Source: Gammaproteobacteria bacterium (GTDB taxonomy: Bacteria > Pseudomonadota > Gammaproteobacteria > Steroidobacterales > UBA11654). From it: a DNA stretch of 17,593 nt. Below, one piece after another: positions 6,657 through 14,856 of this stretch (the first letter of the stretch is position 1; each line of letters opens with the position of its first letter). The notes beneath the pieces were generated by a model. That model did not search any database and had not been told where the DNA came from. It saw only the letters and a list, made by a program, of their open reading frames with translations. Made by a program: the position numbers and the translations under genes. Where the stretch lies: contig DTSX01000129.1 of NCBI GenBank assembly GCA_012965065.1, forward strand, positions 1 through 17,593, written 5' to 3'.

Positions 6657-7613
6657 TTATGGATGATCTACAAATGCTTTCACCACTTGGGTCCATGCTC
6701 TACCAATATTGTCTCTGTTGTAACCTCCTCCACCGAAAGCAACTATTCGTCCCTGTGCATGTTTTTCAGCCAATGCTGTGAGTGACTTGGCAGCAAGATA
6801 ATGAGATTTCTCAGAAAGCCCAAGATTGGTTATGGGATCACCCAATAAACTATCTGCCCCACATTGAAGAATAAAAAAATCCGGTGCAGAGTCATCAAGG
6901 AAGGTTTCGATGTGAGGCCATTCCTCCTGAAATTCAACATCGCCGTCCCCGGGTTTTAGTGAAATATTTTTCTTCGTTCCCTCAGCAGGTCCAATGCCTA
7001 TCTCTTCAGCAAAACCGGTTCCGGGATACAAAAAGTGTCCGTCTTCATGTACATCTACAAAAATCAGATCCGGGTCTCGTTCGTAGGAATAATAAACACC
7101 GTCTCCATGATGGGCATCTATATCGACATAGGCAATTCTATTGATCCCATGCGTCTGCCTCAATGTTTCGATAACCACACCAATGTCGTTAAAAACGCAG
7201 AATCCGCCGGCCGAGTTTCTTCTGGCATGGTGGAGTCCAGCAATGGGAACGAATGCCCTTTTAAATCGTTCTGACAGTATTTCTTCCGCAGCAAATAAAG
7301 AAGCACCAACCACAGCCAGGGAAGATTCATAAAGGCCCCGAATCGCAGGTGTGTCTCCAGCGTCCAAAAATCCTTTCCCCAACTGACATTGTGCAATTAC
7401 TCGGTCAATATATTCAGAGGTGTGAAACCTCTCTATATCTGCCCTAACAGCTATGTACTCAGAAGCAGCTAAATGAACCAAACTGGCAACGCCAGAAGCG
7501 GCTAAATACCGGTGAAAAGCACCGTGTCGGTCTGGGCCGAATGGATGATCATCACCAAACCCATAGGATGCAATGTTGTCATCCTTCACCACCAATATTT
7601 TAGAATCAACCAA
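6657..7613 (-). CDS. Histone deacetylase superfamily protein (AcuC/acetylpolyamine amidohydrolase-like)
   Basis: The 318-aa product belongs to the arginase/deacetylase fold family that removes acetyl groups from lysine or polyamines with zinc. All catalytic elements are visible: GLHHARR (charge-relay H128-H129), AGGFCVFND (136-143), YVDIDAHHGDGV (162-173, D164/D166/H168 region with D166 and H168 as zinc ligands), CGADSLLGDP (251-260, zinc ligand D254) and GGGGYN (294-299, catalytic Y298). It should therefore be active. The start is a TTG at 7613-7611, overlapping the purL stop by 8 bp, with GAGGG 6 bp before it; this implies coupling to purL. Substrate is unknown: AcuC-type (acetyl-CoA synthetase deacetylation), polyamine or other acetyl compounds are possible. 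Confidence 0.9.
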   Translation of the reverse strand: MVDSKILVVKDDNIASYGFGDDHPFGPDRHGAFHRYLAASGVASLVHLAASEYIAVRADIERFHTSEYIDRVIAQCQLGKGFLDAGDTPAIRGLYESSLAVVGASLFAAEEILSERFKRAFVPIAGLHHARRNSAGGFCVFNDIGVVIETLRQTHGINRIAYVDIDAHHGDGVYYSYERDPDLIFVDVHEDGHFLYPGTGFAEEIGIGPAEGTKKNISLKPGDGDVEFQEEWPHIETFLDDSAPDFFILQCGADSLLGDPITNLGLSEKSHYLAAKSLTALAEKHAQGRIVAFGGGGYNRDNIGRAWTQVVKAFVDHP

Positions 7614-10600
7614 TCCAATCCCTCGCGTTTTGAAACATTTTCAGCCAAGGTCCGTATTCACCCCATTCTGGTGGGTGCCAGGAATACTGAATGGACCGAA
7701 GTACTCTTTCTGGATGCGGCATAACCACACTCACTCTCCCATCGGCAGAGCACAGGGCCGCCAAACCTCCCTCGGAACCGTTTGGATTTGCTGGGTACTG
7801 CGATGCTGGATTTCTGAAATTATCAACGTATCGGATACAAGTCTGTTGATTGTCGCTCAAAGTAAGATGATCAGAATGCCCATAGAATTGAACTCTTCCC
7901 TCGCCGTGGGAGGTAGCAATGGGTAAAAAGCTGCCCTCCATGTCGGTAAAAAAGAGTGACTTACTTTTCAGGACTTCAACAACATTCAACCTTGCCTCAA
8001 ATTGCTCTGAAAGATTGGCAACAAATTGTGGCCAGTGGTTTGTCCCTGGAATAATGTCTGTTAATTGAGACAACATTTGACAACCATTGCAAACACCAAG
8101 GGTAAATGTATCTTCACGGGAAAAAAACAATTCGAATTCCTTCCTTGCTTTTGAGTGGAAGAGGATTGTTTTTGCCCAACCACCCCCAGCACCTAAAACG
8201 TCTCCGTAGGAAAAACCACCACAAGCAACCAAACCAACAAAATCATCCAAACTATGATTGGCATCAAGAATATCAGTCATATGAACATCGTGGGCTTCAA
8301 ATCCAGCTACATCAAAGGCTGCTGCCATCTCAACATGGCTGTTTACACCTTGATCACGAAGTATTGCCACCATTGGTCGTTTTTGGTTTTTACCAACTTT
8401 GGATTTGCAAAGATTCGACATATCAAAACTGATTACGGGCTGAATACCTGGGTCTGTTGCATCAAGTAAGGCTTCAAAACCCTCTTTTGCGGTAACCGGA
8501 TTGTCCCTTAAAGACTGCATTTTACAGGATAGCTCAGACCACATTCGTCGCAGATCAAATAAGCTGAATGTTTGATTATAACCATGCTTGGAGTTGATCA
8601 CTATTTCATCTTTCTCAGTAACATCTGCTACTACTGAAATACATTCTTCCAATTTATAATCTTCAAATACCTTTAATACTCCAGAACAATCTTCAGCATC
8701 AATTTGGATAACCGCACCCAATTCTTCACTAAATAAGGCAGCAATGGTTTCGGTTTTAGATTCTGAACTGAGACTAACCGTCAAACCCATTTTGCCGGCA
8801 AAGGACATTTCACATAATGTTGCAAACAATCCGCCGTCGGATCGATCGTGATAAGCCAAAATTTTCTGATGTTGTTTTAATTTTTTGATTGCAGAGAAAA
8901 AATTGGCTAGTAAATCTGGATCATCCAGGTCAGCTGGCTCCCCAGCAGCAACATTGTAAACCTGAGACAGGCATGAACCACCCAATCTATTTTTACCACG
9001 GCCTAAATCAATCAGTAATAACTTGGAGTTTTTTATTTTTTGCAATTCAGGTGTGATTGTTTCTCTTACATCCATCAAAGGTGCAAAAGCAGACACCACC
9101 AGAGACAAAGGTGCCGTCACTTTTTTTGTCGCATCTGCCTCCTCCCAAGTCGTTTGCATTGAGAGTGAATCTTTGCCAACTGGTATGACGAGACCAAGCT
9201 TGCTGCATAAATCCAAGGTGACGGCTTCAACCGTTTCATATAAAGCCTGTTTTTGTGCGTCCGTCTCGATTGACGACATCCAGTTTGCTGAGAGTTTTAT
9301 ATCACTTATATTGTCAATGGAAGCAGACAGGATATTGGTAATGGCTTCGCCAACTGCCAATCGACCGGAAGCCGAAGGATTTAAAATCGCAATCGGTGTC
9401 CGCTCTCCAATCGCCATGGCTTCGCCTTGAAAAGAACTATGGTCTTTAATTGTAACCCCAACATCACTAACTGGAACTTGCCAAGGTCCAACAAACTGAT
9501 CTTGGGATACCAAACCACCTACAGTCCTGTCGCCAATATGAATGAGAAAAGTTTTATCAGCAACGGTTGGAAAACGAAGAATGTACTCGCAAGCCTGATC
9601 AATGTTTATAAAATCTAGATTCCCCATTTCAATTTGCACATTACTCGTTCCTATATTGATCTGTGTTTGGGGAGGGTTGCCAAAAAGAACATCCATGGGC
9701 ATATCTATTGGGTAGTTATCATAATGATCATCGTGCAATTTAAGATTGCCGTGCTCTTTGATCGTGCCAACGACAGCGTATGGACATCTTTCTCGTTTAC
9801 AAATACGATCAAATAGAGTCAGATTGCCTGCATCAATAGCCAGAACATAGCGTTCTTGAGCTTCATTGCACCATATCTCCAATGGAGCCATGCCCGGTTC
9901 CGCATTAGGTATGCTCCTCAATTCAAGATCTGCGCCCATTTGGCTGTGGTCCACAACCTCAGGGATGGCATTAGATAAACCTCCAGCTCCTACATCGTGA
10001 ATCAAGAGAATGGGATTCCCATCAGAAGATTCATCGATGGCCATGGAAAAACACTGGTTAATTACTTCCTGAACTCTTCTCTCTAATTCTGCGTTTCCAC
10101 GTTGCACAGAAGCGTAATCCAAATCTTCTGTGCTCATCCCCGATGAGAGTGAAGAAGCGGAACCCCCTCCTAGACCAATCAGCATGGCTGGACCTCCCAA
10201 AACAATCAAAAGAGACTCATCTTCGGTAGCACATTTATCCACCGATGAGCCAGAAATATTCCCCAAACCACCGACAATCATTATTGGTTTGTGGTACCCC
10301 CAAGCGAAATTTTCATCCAGTTGATTCTGGGTTTCAAACGTTCTAAAAAACCCCAATATATTGGGCCTGCCAAATTCATTATTAAAGGATGCTCCGCCAA
10401 TTGGGCCTTCAATCATAATCTCTAAGGCAGAGGCAATGCGATCAGGCCTGCCAATGCTCTGCTCCCAAGGTTGAACAAAGTCAGGTATCTGGAGGTGTGA
10501 GACAGCAAATCCAGTCAAGCCCGCTTTGGGCATGCCTCCCCTACCGGTAGCAGCCTCATCTCTAATTTCCCCACCGGATCCAGTTGCAGCTCCGGGGAAA

Positions 10601-11511
10601 GGTGAGATGGCAGTGGGGTGATTGTGCGTCTCTACCTTCATCATCGAATGTATATCATCGTTAAAAAATGAATAGGATTTTTTTTCAGAATCGGGCAAGA
10701 ACCACTTGCCAGGTCCACCAGTCATAACTGCTGCATTATCTTTGTAGGCAGACAAAATACCTTCGGGAAATGATTGGTAGGTGTGTTTGATCATATCGAA
10801 CAGAGTGTAATCTTGTTTGACCCCGTCAATGATCCAATCAGCATTGAAAACTTTATGCCGGCAATGCTCAGAATTGGCTTGGGCAAACATCATCAATTCC
10901 GCGTCTGTGGGATCGCGTTTCAACCGCTCAAAGTTCTCAATCAAATACTCCATTTCCTGAAGTGATAATGCCAGACCAAGTTCAACATTTGCCCGTTGCA
11001 ACGCAGTCAATCCTTGAGACAATAGCGGTATAGAACATAACTCTTTAGGAGCTTGGGATTGAAACAACAATTGAGCATCCTGGCCATGCAAAAGTGCCGT
11101 TTGTGTCATCCGATCATGGAGTTTACCAAATAGAGATTGCAAGTCCTTCTTCTCTACATCTCTGCTGCTAACAAGGGTATAAATTATCCCCCTTTCAATA
11201 CGACGAATTGTGGATAATCCAGACAGTCGAGCTATCTCTGTTGCCTTGCTTGACCAAGGTGAGATGGTTCCAAGCCTTGGGATAACAATGATTTTTTCAC
11301 CCTCTTCTGGACCTATGTCCCAATCTGGACCATAGGTCAGGAGAATTTTTAGTACCTCAAGTTCTTTTTGTGTCAGTTGATCACTGGAATCAATAAAATG
11401 CGTGTGACGAGCTCCAAGATCCTCAATGGAACCATTGAGTTTTCTTAATTCTTCGAGAAGTTGTTGCAATCTGAACGGCGAGTGAGAGGGTGGGCCTTTT
11501 ATTTCAATCAT
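7606..11511 (-). CDS. purL: Phosphoribosylformylglycinamidine synthase (single-chain)
   Basis: PurL carries out the fourth purine step: FGAR, glutamine and ATP give FGAM. The 1301-aa product is the large single-chain type of gammaproteobacteria, near E. coli's 1295 aa. It has an N-terminal PurS-like region, a linker with FAQANSEHCRHK (209-220), the duplicated AIR-synthase-like domains with KVETHNHPTAISPFPGAATG (292-311) and SGGEIRDEAATGRG, and a C-terminal glutaminase with GVCNGCQML (nucleophile C1141) and MPHPERVL (H1266, E1268). All three glutaminase residues are present. The ATG at 11511 is preceded by AAGGG and lies 25 bp after the DUF1820-type gene. The glutaminase end overlaps the deacetylase start by 8 bp. 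Confidence 0.98.
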   Translation of the reverse strand: MIEIKGPPSHSPFRLQQLLEELRKLNGSIEDLGARHTHFIDSSDQLTQKELEVLKILLTYGPDWDIGPEEGEKIIVIPRLGTISPWSSKATEIARLSGLSTIRRIERGIIYTLVSSRDVEKKDLQSLFGKLHDRMTQTALLHGQDAQLLFQSQAPKELCSIPLLSQGLTALQRANVELGLALSLQEMEYLIENFERLKRDPTDAELMMFAQANSEHCRHKVFNADWIIDGVKQDYTLFDMIKHTYQSFPEGILSAYKDNAAVMTGGPGKWFLPDSEKKSYSFFNDDIHSMMKVETHNHPTAISPFPGAATGSGGEIRDEAATGRGGMPKAGLTGFAVSHLQIPDFVQPWEQSIGRPDRIASALEIMIEGPIGGASFNNEFGRPNILGFFRTFETQNQLDENFAWGYHKPIMIVGGLGNISGSSVDKCATEDESLLIVLGGPAMLIGLGGGSASSLSSGMSTEDLDYASVQRGNAELERRVQEVINQCFSMAIDESSDGNPILLIHDVGAGGLSNAIPEVVDHSQMGADLELRSIPNAEPGMAPLEIWCNEAQERYVLAIDAGNLTLFDRICKRERCPYAVVGTIKEHGNLKLHDDHYDNYPIDMPMDVLFGNPPQTQINIGTSNVQIEMGNLDFINIDQACEYILRFPTVADKTFLIHIGDRTVGGLVSQDQFVGPWQVPVSDVGVTIKDHSSFQGEAMAIGERTPIAILNPSASGRLAVGEAITNILSASIDNISDIKLSANWMSSIETDAQKQALYETVEAVTLDLCSKLGLVIPVGKDSLSMQTTWEEADATKKVTAPLSLVVSAFAPLMDVRETITPELQKIKNSKLLLIDLGRGKNRLGGSCLSQVYNVAAGEPADLDDPDLLANFFSAIKKLKQHQKILAYHDRSDGGLFATLCEMSFAGKMGLTVSLSSESKTETIAALFSEELGAVIQIDAEDCSGVLKVFEDYKLEECISVVADVTEKDEIVINSKHGYNQTFSLFDLRRMWSELSCKMQSLRDNPVTAKEGFEALLDATDPGIQPVISFDMSNLCKSKVGKNQKRPMVAILRDQGVNSHVEMAAAFDVAGFEAHDVHMTDILDANHSLDDFVGLVACGGFSYGDVLGAGGGWAKTILFHSKARKEFELFFSREDTFTLGVCNGCQMLSQLTDIIPGTNHWPQFVANLSEQFEARLNVVEVLKSKSLFFTDMEGSFLPIATSHGEGRVQFYGHSDHLTLSDNQQTCIRYVDNFRNPASQYPANPNGSEGGLAALCSADGRVSVVMPHPERVLRSIQYSWHPPEWGEYGPWLKMFQNARDWIG

Positions 11512-11536
11512 GCTTTGCCCTTCAAATTAAGCTCAT

Positions 11537-11872
11537 TTATTCTTTGGGCTTATCTTTTGGTAGATAAACAGTACCGGGTAAGTGAGTGACATTGTCTCCG
11601 TCGGCTTTGCTAATTTTACTGATGCCCTGTTTATCCACTTCATCAATTCTCAATACAGAATGCATGGGGATGTTGGTTTTGGTAACTCCACTAAATTCAG
11701 TCTTAATTTTCTCTTCAGAGGGGTCAACGACTAACGATGTTCGCTCACCGAAGATGATTTTCTCGATTTCAATAAAACCAAATATATTGCTGCTGTTAAC
11801 ATTCCTGGCATAGATTTCATAAACCTTGCCTTGATTGGTAAATATGATTCTATAGAGTTTTTTTGAGGGCAT
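11537..11872 (-). CDS. Small conserved protein, DUF1820-like
   Basis: This 111-aa soluble protein has no signal peptide and begins MPSKKLYRIIFTNQGKVYEI, continuing with YARNVNSSNIFGFIEIEKI, FGERTSLVVDPSEEKIKTEF and IPMHSVLRIDEVDKQG. This pattern matches my recollection of the DUF1820 family, small gammaproteobacterial proteins without an established function. The Lys/Glu-rich C-terminus (YLPKDKPKE) is likely disordered. It is the first gene after a TATAAT box (11912-11917) and leads the purL train by 25 bp, so it should be expressed with purine synthesis. The family name is from memory; the function is not known to me. Confidence 0.75.
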   Translation of the reverse strand: MPSKKLYRIIFTNQGKVYEIYARNVNSSNIFGFIEIEKIIFGERTSLVVDPSEEKIKTEFSGVTKTNIPMHSVLRIDEVDKQGISKISKADGDNVTHLPGTVYLPKDKPKE

Positions 11873-11911
11873 TGATTCTTGGCTGTGGTGTAATCACAAA
11901 ACTTCGTCGAA

Positions 11912-11917
11912 ATTATA
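11912..11917 (-). promoter_or_regulatory. -10 element of the DUF1820-purL operon promoter
   Basis: A perfect TATAAT on the minus strand lies about 40 bp upstream of the ATG at 11872. No good -35 is found 16-18 bp further upstream (the region reads roughly ACAACC), so activity may need an activator. It is the best promoter candidate for the long minus-strand train. Confidence 0.55.
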
Positions 11918-11981
11918 ACTCAGAACTTTTGTCGGTTGTTATTATTGTTTGCAAAAACAATGGATAGAGGAAAAATAATTA

Positions 11982-12010
11982 TTGTAACTGAGAATGATTA
12001 TCATTATCAT
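11982..12010 (+). promoter_or_regulatory. Promoter of the iron-binding-protein operon
   Basis: TTGTAA (11982-11987) and TATCAT (12005-12010) are separated by 17 bp, a good sigma70-like arrangement. The Fur box at 11990-12008 covers the spacer and part of the -10, the classical position for repression. The first open frame downstream starts at 12043. Confidence 0.6.
11990..12008. promoter_or_regulatory. Fur box
   Basis: GAGAATGATTATCATTATC matches 17 of 19 positions of the consensus GATAATGATAATCATTATC (differences at positions 3 and 10). It lies within a promoter and upstream of an iron-binding periplasmic protein, so Fur repression under iron-replete conditions is expected. The purL-side -10 is about 75 bp away and is probably not controlled by it. 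Confidence 0.85.
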
Positions 12011-12042
12011 GTTTACCAACTAAGCTTGGAAGTCAGATAGTT

Positions 12043-12183
12043 GTGCAATTTTTAGACAAACTTAAAGCCAGCAAATTGAAGATTTTGCATTACACCATTA
12101 AAGGGTCGGTTTTATTTTTCATCATCAAAGGAACAATCTCAACAATAGTGATTCTTCTTGGGATCTTTTACGTAACCAAATAA
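12043..12183 (+). CDS. Putative 46-aa single-span membrane protein in Fur-controlled operon
   Basis: An open frame begins at GTG 12043 (GGAAG about 10 bp upstream) and ends at TAA 12181-12183. The 46-aa product has a basic amphipathic start (MQFLDKLKASKLKILHY) and a hydrophobic segment from about residue 21 to 44 (GSVLFFIIKGTISTIVILLG, then IFYVT), with one Lys (K29) inside. This predicts a single transmembrane helix with the positive N-terminus in the cytoplasm. It lies 33 bp after the Fur-box promoter and 18 bp before the P19-like gene, so it is the first gene of that operon. I do not recognise a family. Support is the operon position, ribosome site and clear membrane pattern; it is small enough to be overlooked by gene callers. 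Confidence 0.6.
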   Translation: MQFLDKLKASKLKILHYTIKGSVLFFIIKGTISTIVILLGIFYVTK

Positions 12184-12201
12184 CTGTGAGGTCTATAGAA
12201 A

Positions 12202-12753
12202 GTGAAAAGTAAAGTTCTAAATGCAATCTTATTGGTCACCTGGCTAGCACCATTTGAATTGTTGGCGCTACCAGAAATGGTCATTGGGGAGGCAACCATT
12301 AACCCCGGCATCCATTTAACTTTCGAAGGTGCAATAAAAGACGATGTGGCCCCGCTTGGTGTTTTTCTTGCCGAAAATGAAACCGACGTGCACATTGAGA
12401 TGTTGGCGCATTGGTCGGAGGATGCTCCTAAAGGCTCAGTTCCGGGTGGTTATGTTGCCTATCTACAAGTTGAACTGCTTGTTAAAAATGAAAGAACTGA
12501 CACTTCAATTACGGTGCAACTGGCTCCGCATGTTAATCTATCTGATAATCTTCATTACGCCCAAAATATTAAATTGCCCGGCAAGATTGATGACAAGTAC
12601 ACCCTTAAATTCATCATTGAGCCACCAATGAATGGGTCATTAGGTTTGCATTACGATTGGCGTGAGCAAGTAGGCGAAAAATTCACCCCGGGTGGGAATT
12701 TCACCTTTGAGGGCCTTGATTTTTCCAAAATTGCCAAGACAACGAGGCGCTAG
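12202..12753 (+). CDS. Periplasmic P19/Tp34-family iron (and copper) binding protein
   Basis: The 183-aa product has a signal peptide (hydrophobic 5-22, cleavage near A22) and a mature beta-rich domain of the Fe2+ transport protein family (Pfam PF10634), which includes Campylobacter P19, E. coli FetP and Treponema Tp34. Shared elements are IGEATINPGIHL (28-39), NETDVHIEMLAHW (59-71), VAYLQVELLVKN (85-96), LHYAQNIKLPG (117-127) and YTLKFIIEPPMNGSLGLHYD (133-152). By hand alignment the metal ligands are H64, E66, H118 and probably H150; the Met of the P19 copper site appears as H110. The start is GTG 12202 with GAGG about 10 bp upstream. It follows the small membrane gene by 18 bp and is Fur-controlled. 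The usual Ftr1-type permease partner is not adjacent. Confidence 0.85.
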   Translation: MKSKVLNAILLVTWLAPFELLALPEMVIGEATINPGIHLTFEGAIKDDVAPLGVFLAENETDVHIEMLAHWSEDAPKGSVPGGYVAYLQVELLVKNERTDTSITVQLAPHVNLSDNLHYAQNIKLPGKIDDKYTLKFIIEPPMNGSLGLHYDWREQVGEKFTPGGNFTFEGLDFSKIAKTTRR

Positions 12754-12763
12754 AGTTTTTACC

Positions 12764-12786
12764 TGACGATTAAGCCAAATTCGTCA
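12764..12786. other. Hairpin between convergent genes
   Basis: TGACGA and TCGTCA form a perfect 6-bp stem with an 11-nt loop, 11 bp after the P19-like gene stop and 26 bp from the tadA stop. No clean T-run follows in either direction, so it is at best a weak bidirectional terminator. Confidence 0.3.
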
Positions 12787-12811
12787 TTGCTAAAATCAAT
12801 TGTTGCCACCA

Positions 12812-13264
12812 TTATTGTCGTTTGGATTGAAAAAATTCTTTGAGGATGGTTTGGCATTTTCTCTTCAAAATACCTTCAATCACTTCAATACGATGATTCT
12901 GGTGAGGTGACTGGGCTAAGTTATACACCGAAACAGCCGCTCCAGAAACATGGTCGTGAGCACCAAAAACCAATCTCTCAACTCTGGCATGCATCATTGC
13001 TCCGAGGCACATAAGACATGGTTCAAGTGTTACGAATACAGAGCCTCCCAATCGATAGTTTCCCTTTAACTGAGCGGCCTTGCGCATGACCATGATTTCA
13101 GCGTGAGCGGTGGGGTCACTGCGCTCTATGGATGCATTTCCAGAAGCTGCAAGTACCTCATCTTTCTCAACAAAAAGTGCCCCAACGGGGACTTCACCCT
13201 TTGCTTGCCCGATACCAGCTTGTTCAATTGCAAGTTCCATAAAGTATTCATCTGAATGAGGCAT
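12812..13264 (-). CDS. tadA: tRNA-adenosine(34) deaminase TadA
   Basis: TadA converts adenosine-34 of tRNA-Arg(ACG) to inosine and is usually essential. The 150-aa product carries the cytidine-deaminase zinc site: H54 and catalytic E56 in TAHAEIMVMRKAA, and C83/C86 in PCLMCLGAMMHARV. LGNYRLGG-like and DHVSGAAVSVYNL segments are also typical. The frame stays open 72 codons upstream inside the ubiD-like gene, but those residues are not TadA-like; ATG 13264 is one base after the ubiD-like stop (TAA-A-ATG) with GGAA upstream, so it is the start. Close linkage to a UbiD-family gene implies cotranscription rather than shared function. Confidence 0.93.
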   Translation of the reverse strand: MPHSDEYFMELAIEQAGIGQAKGEVPVGALFVEKDEVLAASGNASIERSDPTAHAEIMVMRKAAQLKGNYRLGGSVFVTLEPCLMCLGAMMHARVERLVFGAHDHVSGAAVSVYNLAQSPHQNHRIEVIEGILKRKCQTILKEFFQSKRQ

Positions 13265-13265
13265 T

Positions 13266-14747
13266 TTATGGTTTCCAATCACTAAAATAACTCTCCCAGT
13301 TACTCTCAATGAGGTCAAAGGTCTCTGGGCTGAGCTCTTGCAGCATAACTTTAGAAATTTCTGGCCAAATACTTGGGCCCCCTTCGTTTGCGAATTGTCG
13401 GGTGGCGTCAATGATAATTTTGCTGGTAAAAAACCTCTTGGGAGCACTGGCATCCAAAGGCATCCCCTTGGTTTCCTCAATAATTTCTGCGGCTGGATAA
13501 GGTTGCCATCGTGTACCTAAAGCCTGAAAAATCTCAGCTTTATCATGCACATCGACGTCCTTGTCAACAACAATGATCACTTTGCCAAAAAAATCTTTTT
13601 CGGCCAGGATTCTCCCAGCAGACATACCCTCACCCGCATGCTTTTTATCAATGCTGGCGACCAACACACCGGTACTCTCTGCCGGACGATAAATATCCAA
13701 GAGATGAGGTATGGATTCCTTGTAATCTATGGAATTAATAACGGTTTGCAAAATACTAGGGGAAATTTTGGTTACCCCGGCAAATGAATTGACGATCCAG
13801 GGATTATTTCGATGGGTAATTGCCTTAATGTTCATGAAAAAATTCTGGTTTTTTTTGAGTCCCATAAAGCCGTACATCTCTCCATAAGGTCCCTCTTCTT
13901 CCATCGCATCCAATGGTATCTCACCTTCGAGAACAATCTCAGAATGGGCCGGAACCAATATCCCGCTCGTCTCACATTTAACCAACTCCACGGGTTTTCC
14001 TCTCAGTCCACCAACGTAATCAAGTTCGTCTTCGCCTAATTTTGCTAATTTGGAAGCACCCAAAGTAAAGGTGATTGGGTCCACACCATTGACAACGGCA
14101 ATGGCTGCTCTTTTTTTTCCCTGTTTTTGCATCTTCATCAGAAAATTCCAAGCATTTTGACCGATTTCCGTATTCACCCCTATTTTGTCTTTGCCTTTAA
14201 CCTGACAACGATAGGTGGCTACGTTACGCCCCAAATCAGGATCTTCAATAAAGATGGTTGCTGCATTGATATAGCTACCAGCATCTGCAGGATTGGTTTG
14301 CAACCAAGGAAACTTCAAAATGTCGACCTCGCTCCCAAACAAAATATTCTCCTTACAAGGGCTTTGACCTGAGTCAATTTCAACTGGGGATATTTTTGGC
14401 CATCGGTTGTTTTTTTTAAAAAGATTTGCAAGATGCTGAAAAGTCTTCTGCCGAGCTGCGTTCTGATTCCGATCCAAAACATCCACACCATAGATCAATG
14501 CTTCAGCATTCCAACCGCCAAAAAGATTGCCCAGTATGGGTCCATCCATCCAACGATTGTTTATTTTTATGGTTTCGATTAGGAATGCAGGCGCCAGATC
14601 GTAACTAAATTCTTTAACCAGCTGGTATGCGAAACCCGTCGCTTCGTATTTGTCCTGATCCATTTTAGCAATCCGAATCAACTGGCCCCTTGCTTCCAAA
14701 GCATTTACGTAATCTCTTAATGAATCAAATGGACCAGTCATGCTCAT
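13266..14747 (-). CDS. UbiD-family prenyl-FMN decarboxylase, substrate unknown
   Basis: This 493-aa protein belongs to the UbiD family of reversible decarboxylases that use prenylated FMN made by UbiX. It matches over the full length: SLRDYVNALEARGQLIRI (9-26), LGNLFGGWNAEAL (72-84), NVATYRCQVKG (175-185), ELDYVGGLRGKPVELVKC (241-258), SEIVLEGEI (269-277), EEEGPYGEMYGFMG (283-296) and a C-terminal ASIDKKHAGEGMSAGRILAE region. Cofactor and catalytic positions N175, R180, E241, E285 and E290 are present, but the metal-coordinating His expected 18 residues after R180 is Asn198. Divergence from E. coli UbiD and the absence of ubiX nearby leave open whether it acts in ubiquinone synthesis or on another aromatic or unsaturated acid. 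Start ATG 14747, with a second in-frame ATG at 14741. Confidence 0.88.
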   Translation of the reverse strand: MSMTGPFDSLRDYVNALEARGQLIRIAKMDQDKYEATGFAYQLVKEFSYDLAPAFLIETIKINNRWMDGPILGNLFGGWNAEALIYGVDVLDRNQNAARQKTFQHLANLFKKNNRWPKISPVEIDSGQSPCKENILFGSEVDILKFPWLQTNPADAGSYINAATIFIEDPDLGRNVATYRCQVKGKDKIGVNTEIGQNAWNFLMKMQKQGKKRAAIAVVNGVDPITFTLGASKLAKLGEDELDYVGGLRGKPVELVKCETSGILVPAHSEIVLEGEIPLDAMEEEGPYGEMYGFMGLKKNQNFFMNIKAITHRNNPWIVNSFAGVTKISPSILQTVINSIDYKESIPHLLDIYRPAESTGVLVASIDKKHAGEGMSAGRILAEKDFFGKVIIVVDKDVDVHDKAEIFQALGTRWQPYPAAEIIEETKGMPLDASAPKRFFTSKIIIDATRQFANEGGPSIWPEISKVMLQELSPETFDLIESNWESYFSDWKP

Positions 14748-14791
14748 AATCTAACCAAATATGATACAAATATGAAGACAATCCACTCTAT

Positions 14792-14820
14792 TTTACTAAT
14801 CGTGAGTTTTTAACTACACT
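14792..14820 (+). promoter_or_regulatory. Promoter of the secreted basic protein gene
   Basis: TTTACT (14792-14797) and TACACT (14815-14820) are 17 bp apart, a plausible sigma70 promoter about 37 bp before the ATG at 14857. It lies in the 100-bp gap divergent from the ubiD-like gene. Confidence 0.45.
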
Positions 14821-14856
14821 GTTTGTATTGGTTTCCTATTTCATGAGGTGAACAGA

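Noticed and set aside
7573..7926. 117-codon plus-strand open frame
   Set aside because: It is antisense to the conserved C-terminal glutaminase part of purL and shows no recognisable protein features.
9023..9430. 135-codon plus-strand open frame inside purL
   Set aside because: Antisense shadow of a strongly conserved gene; no ribosome site or family motif.
13265..13480. 72-codon open extension upstream of tadA within the UbiD-family gene
   Set aside because: The residues are not TadA-like, the stretch lies in another frame of a well-supported gene, and ATG 13264 matches the family start.
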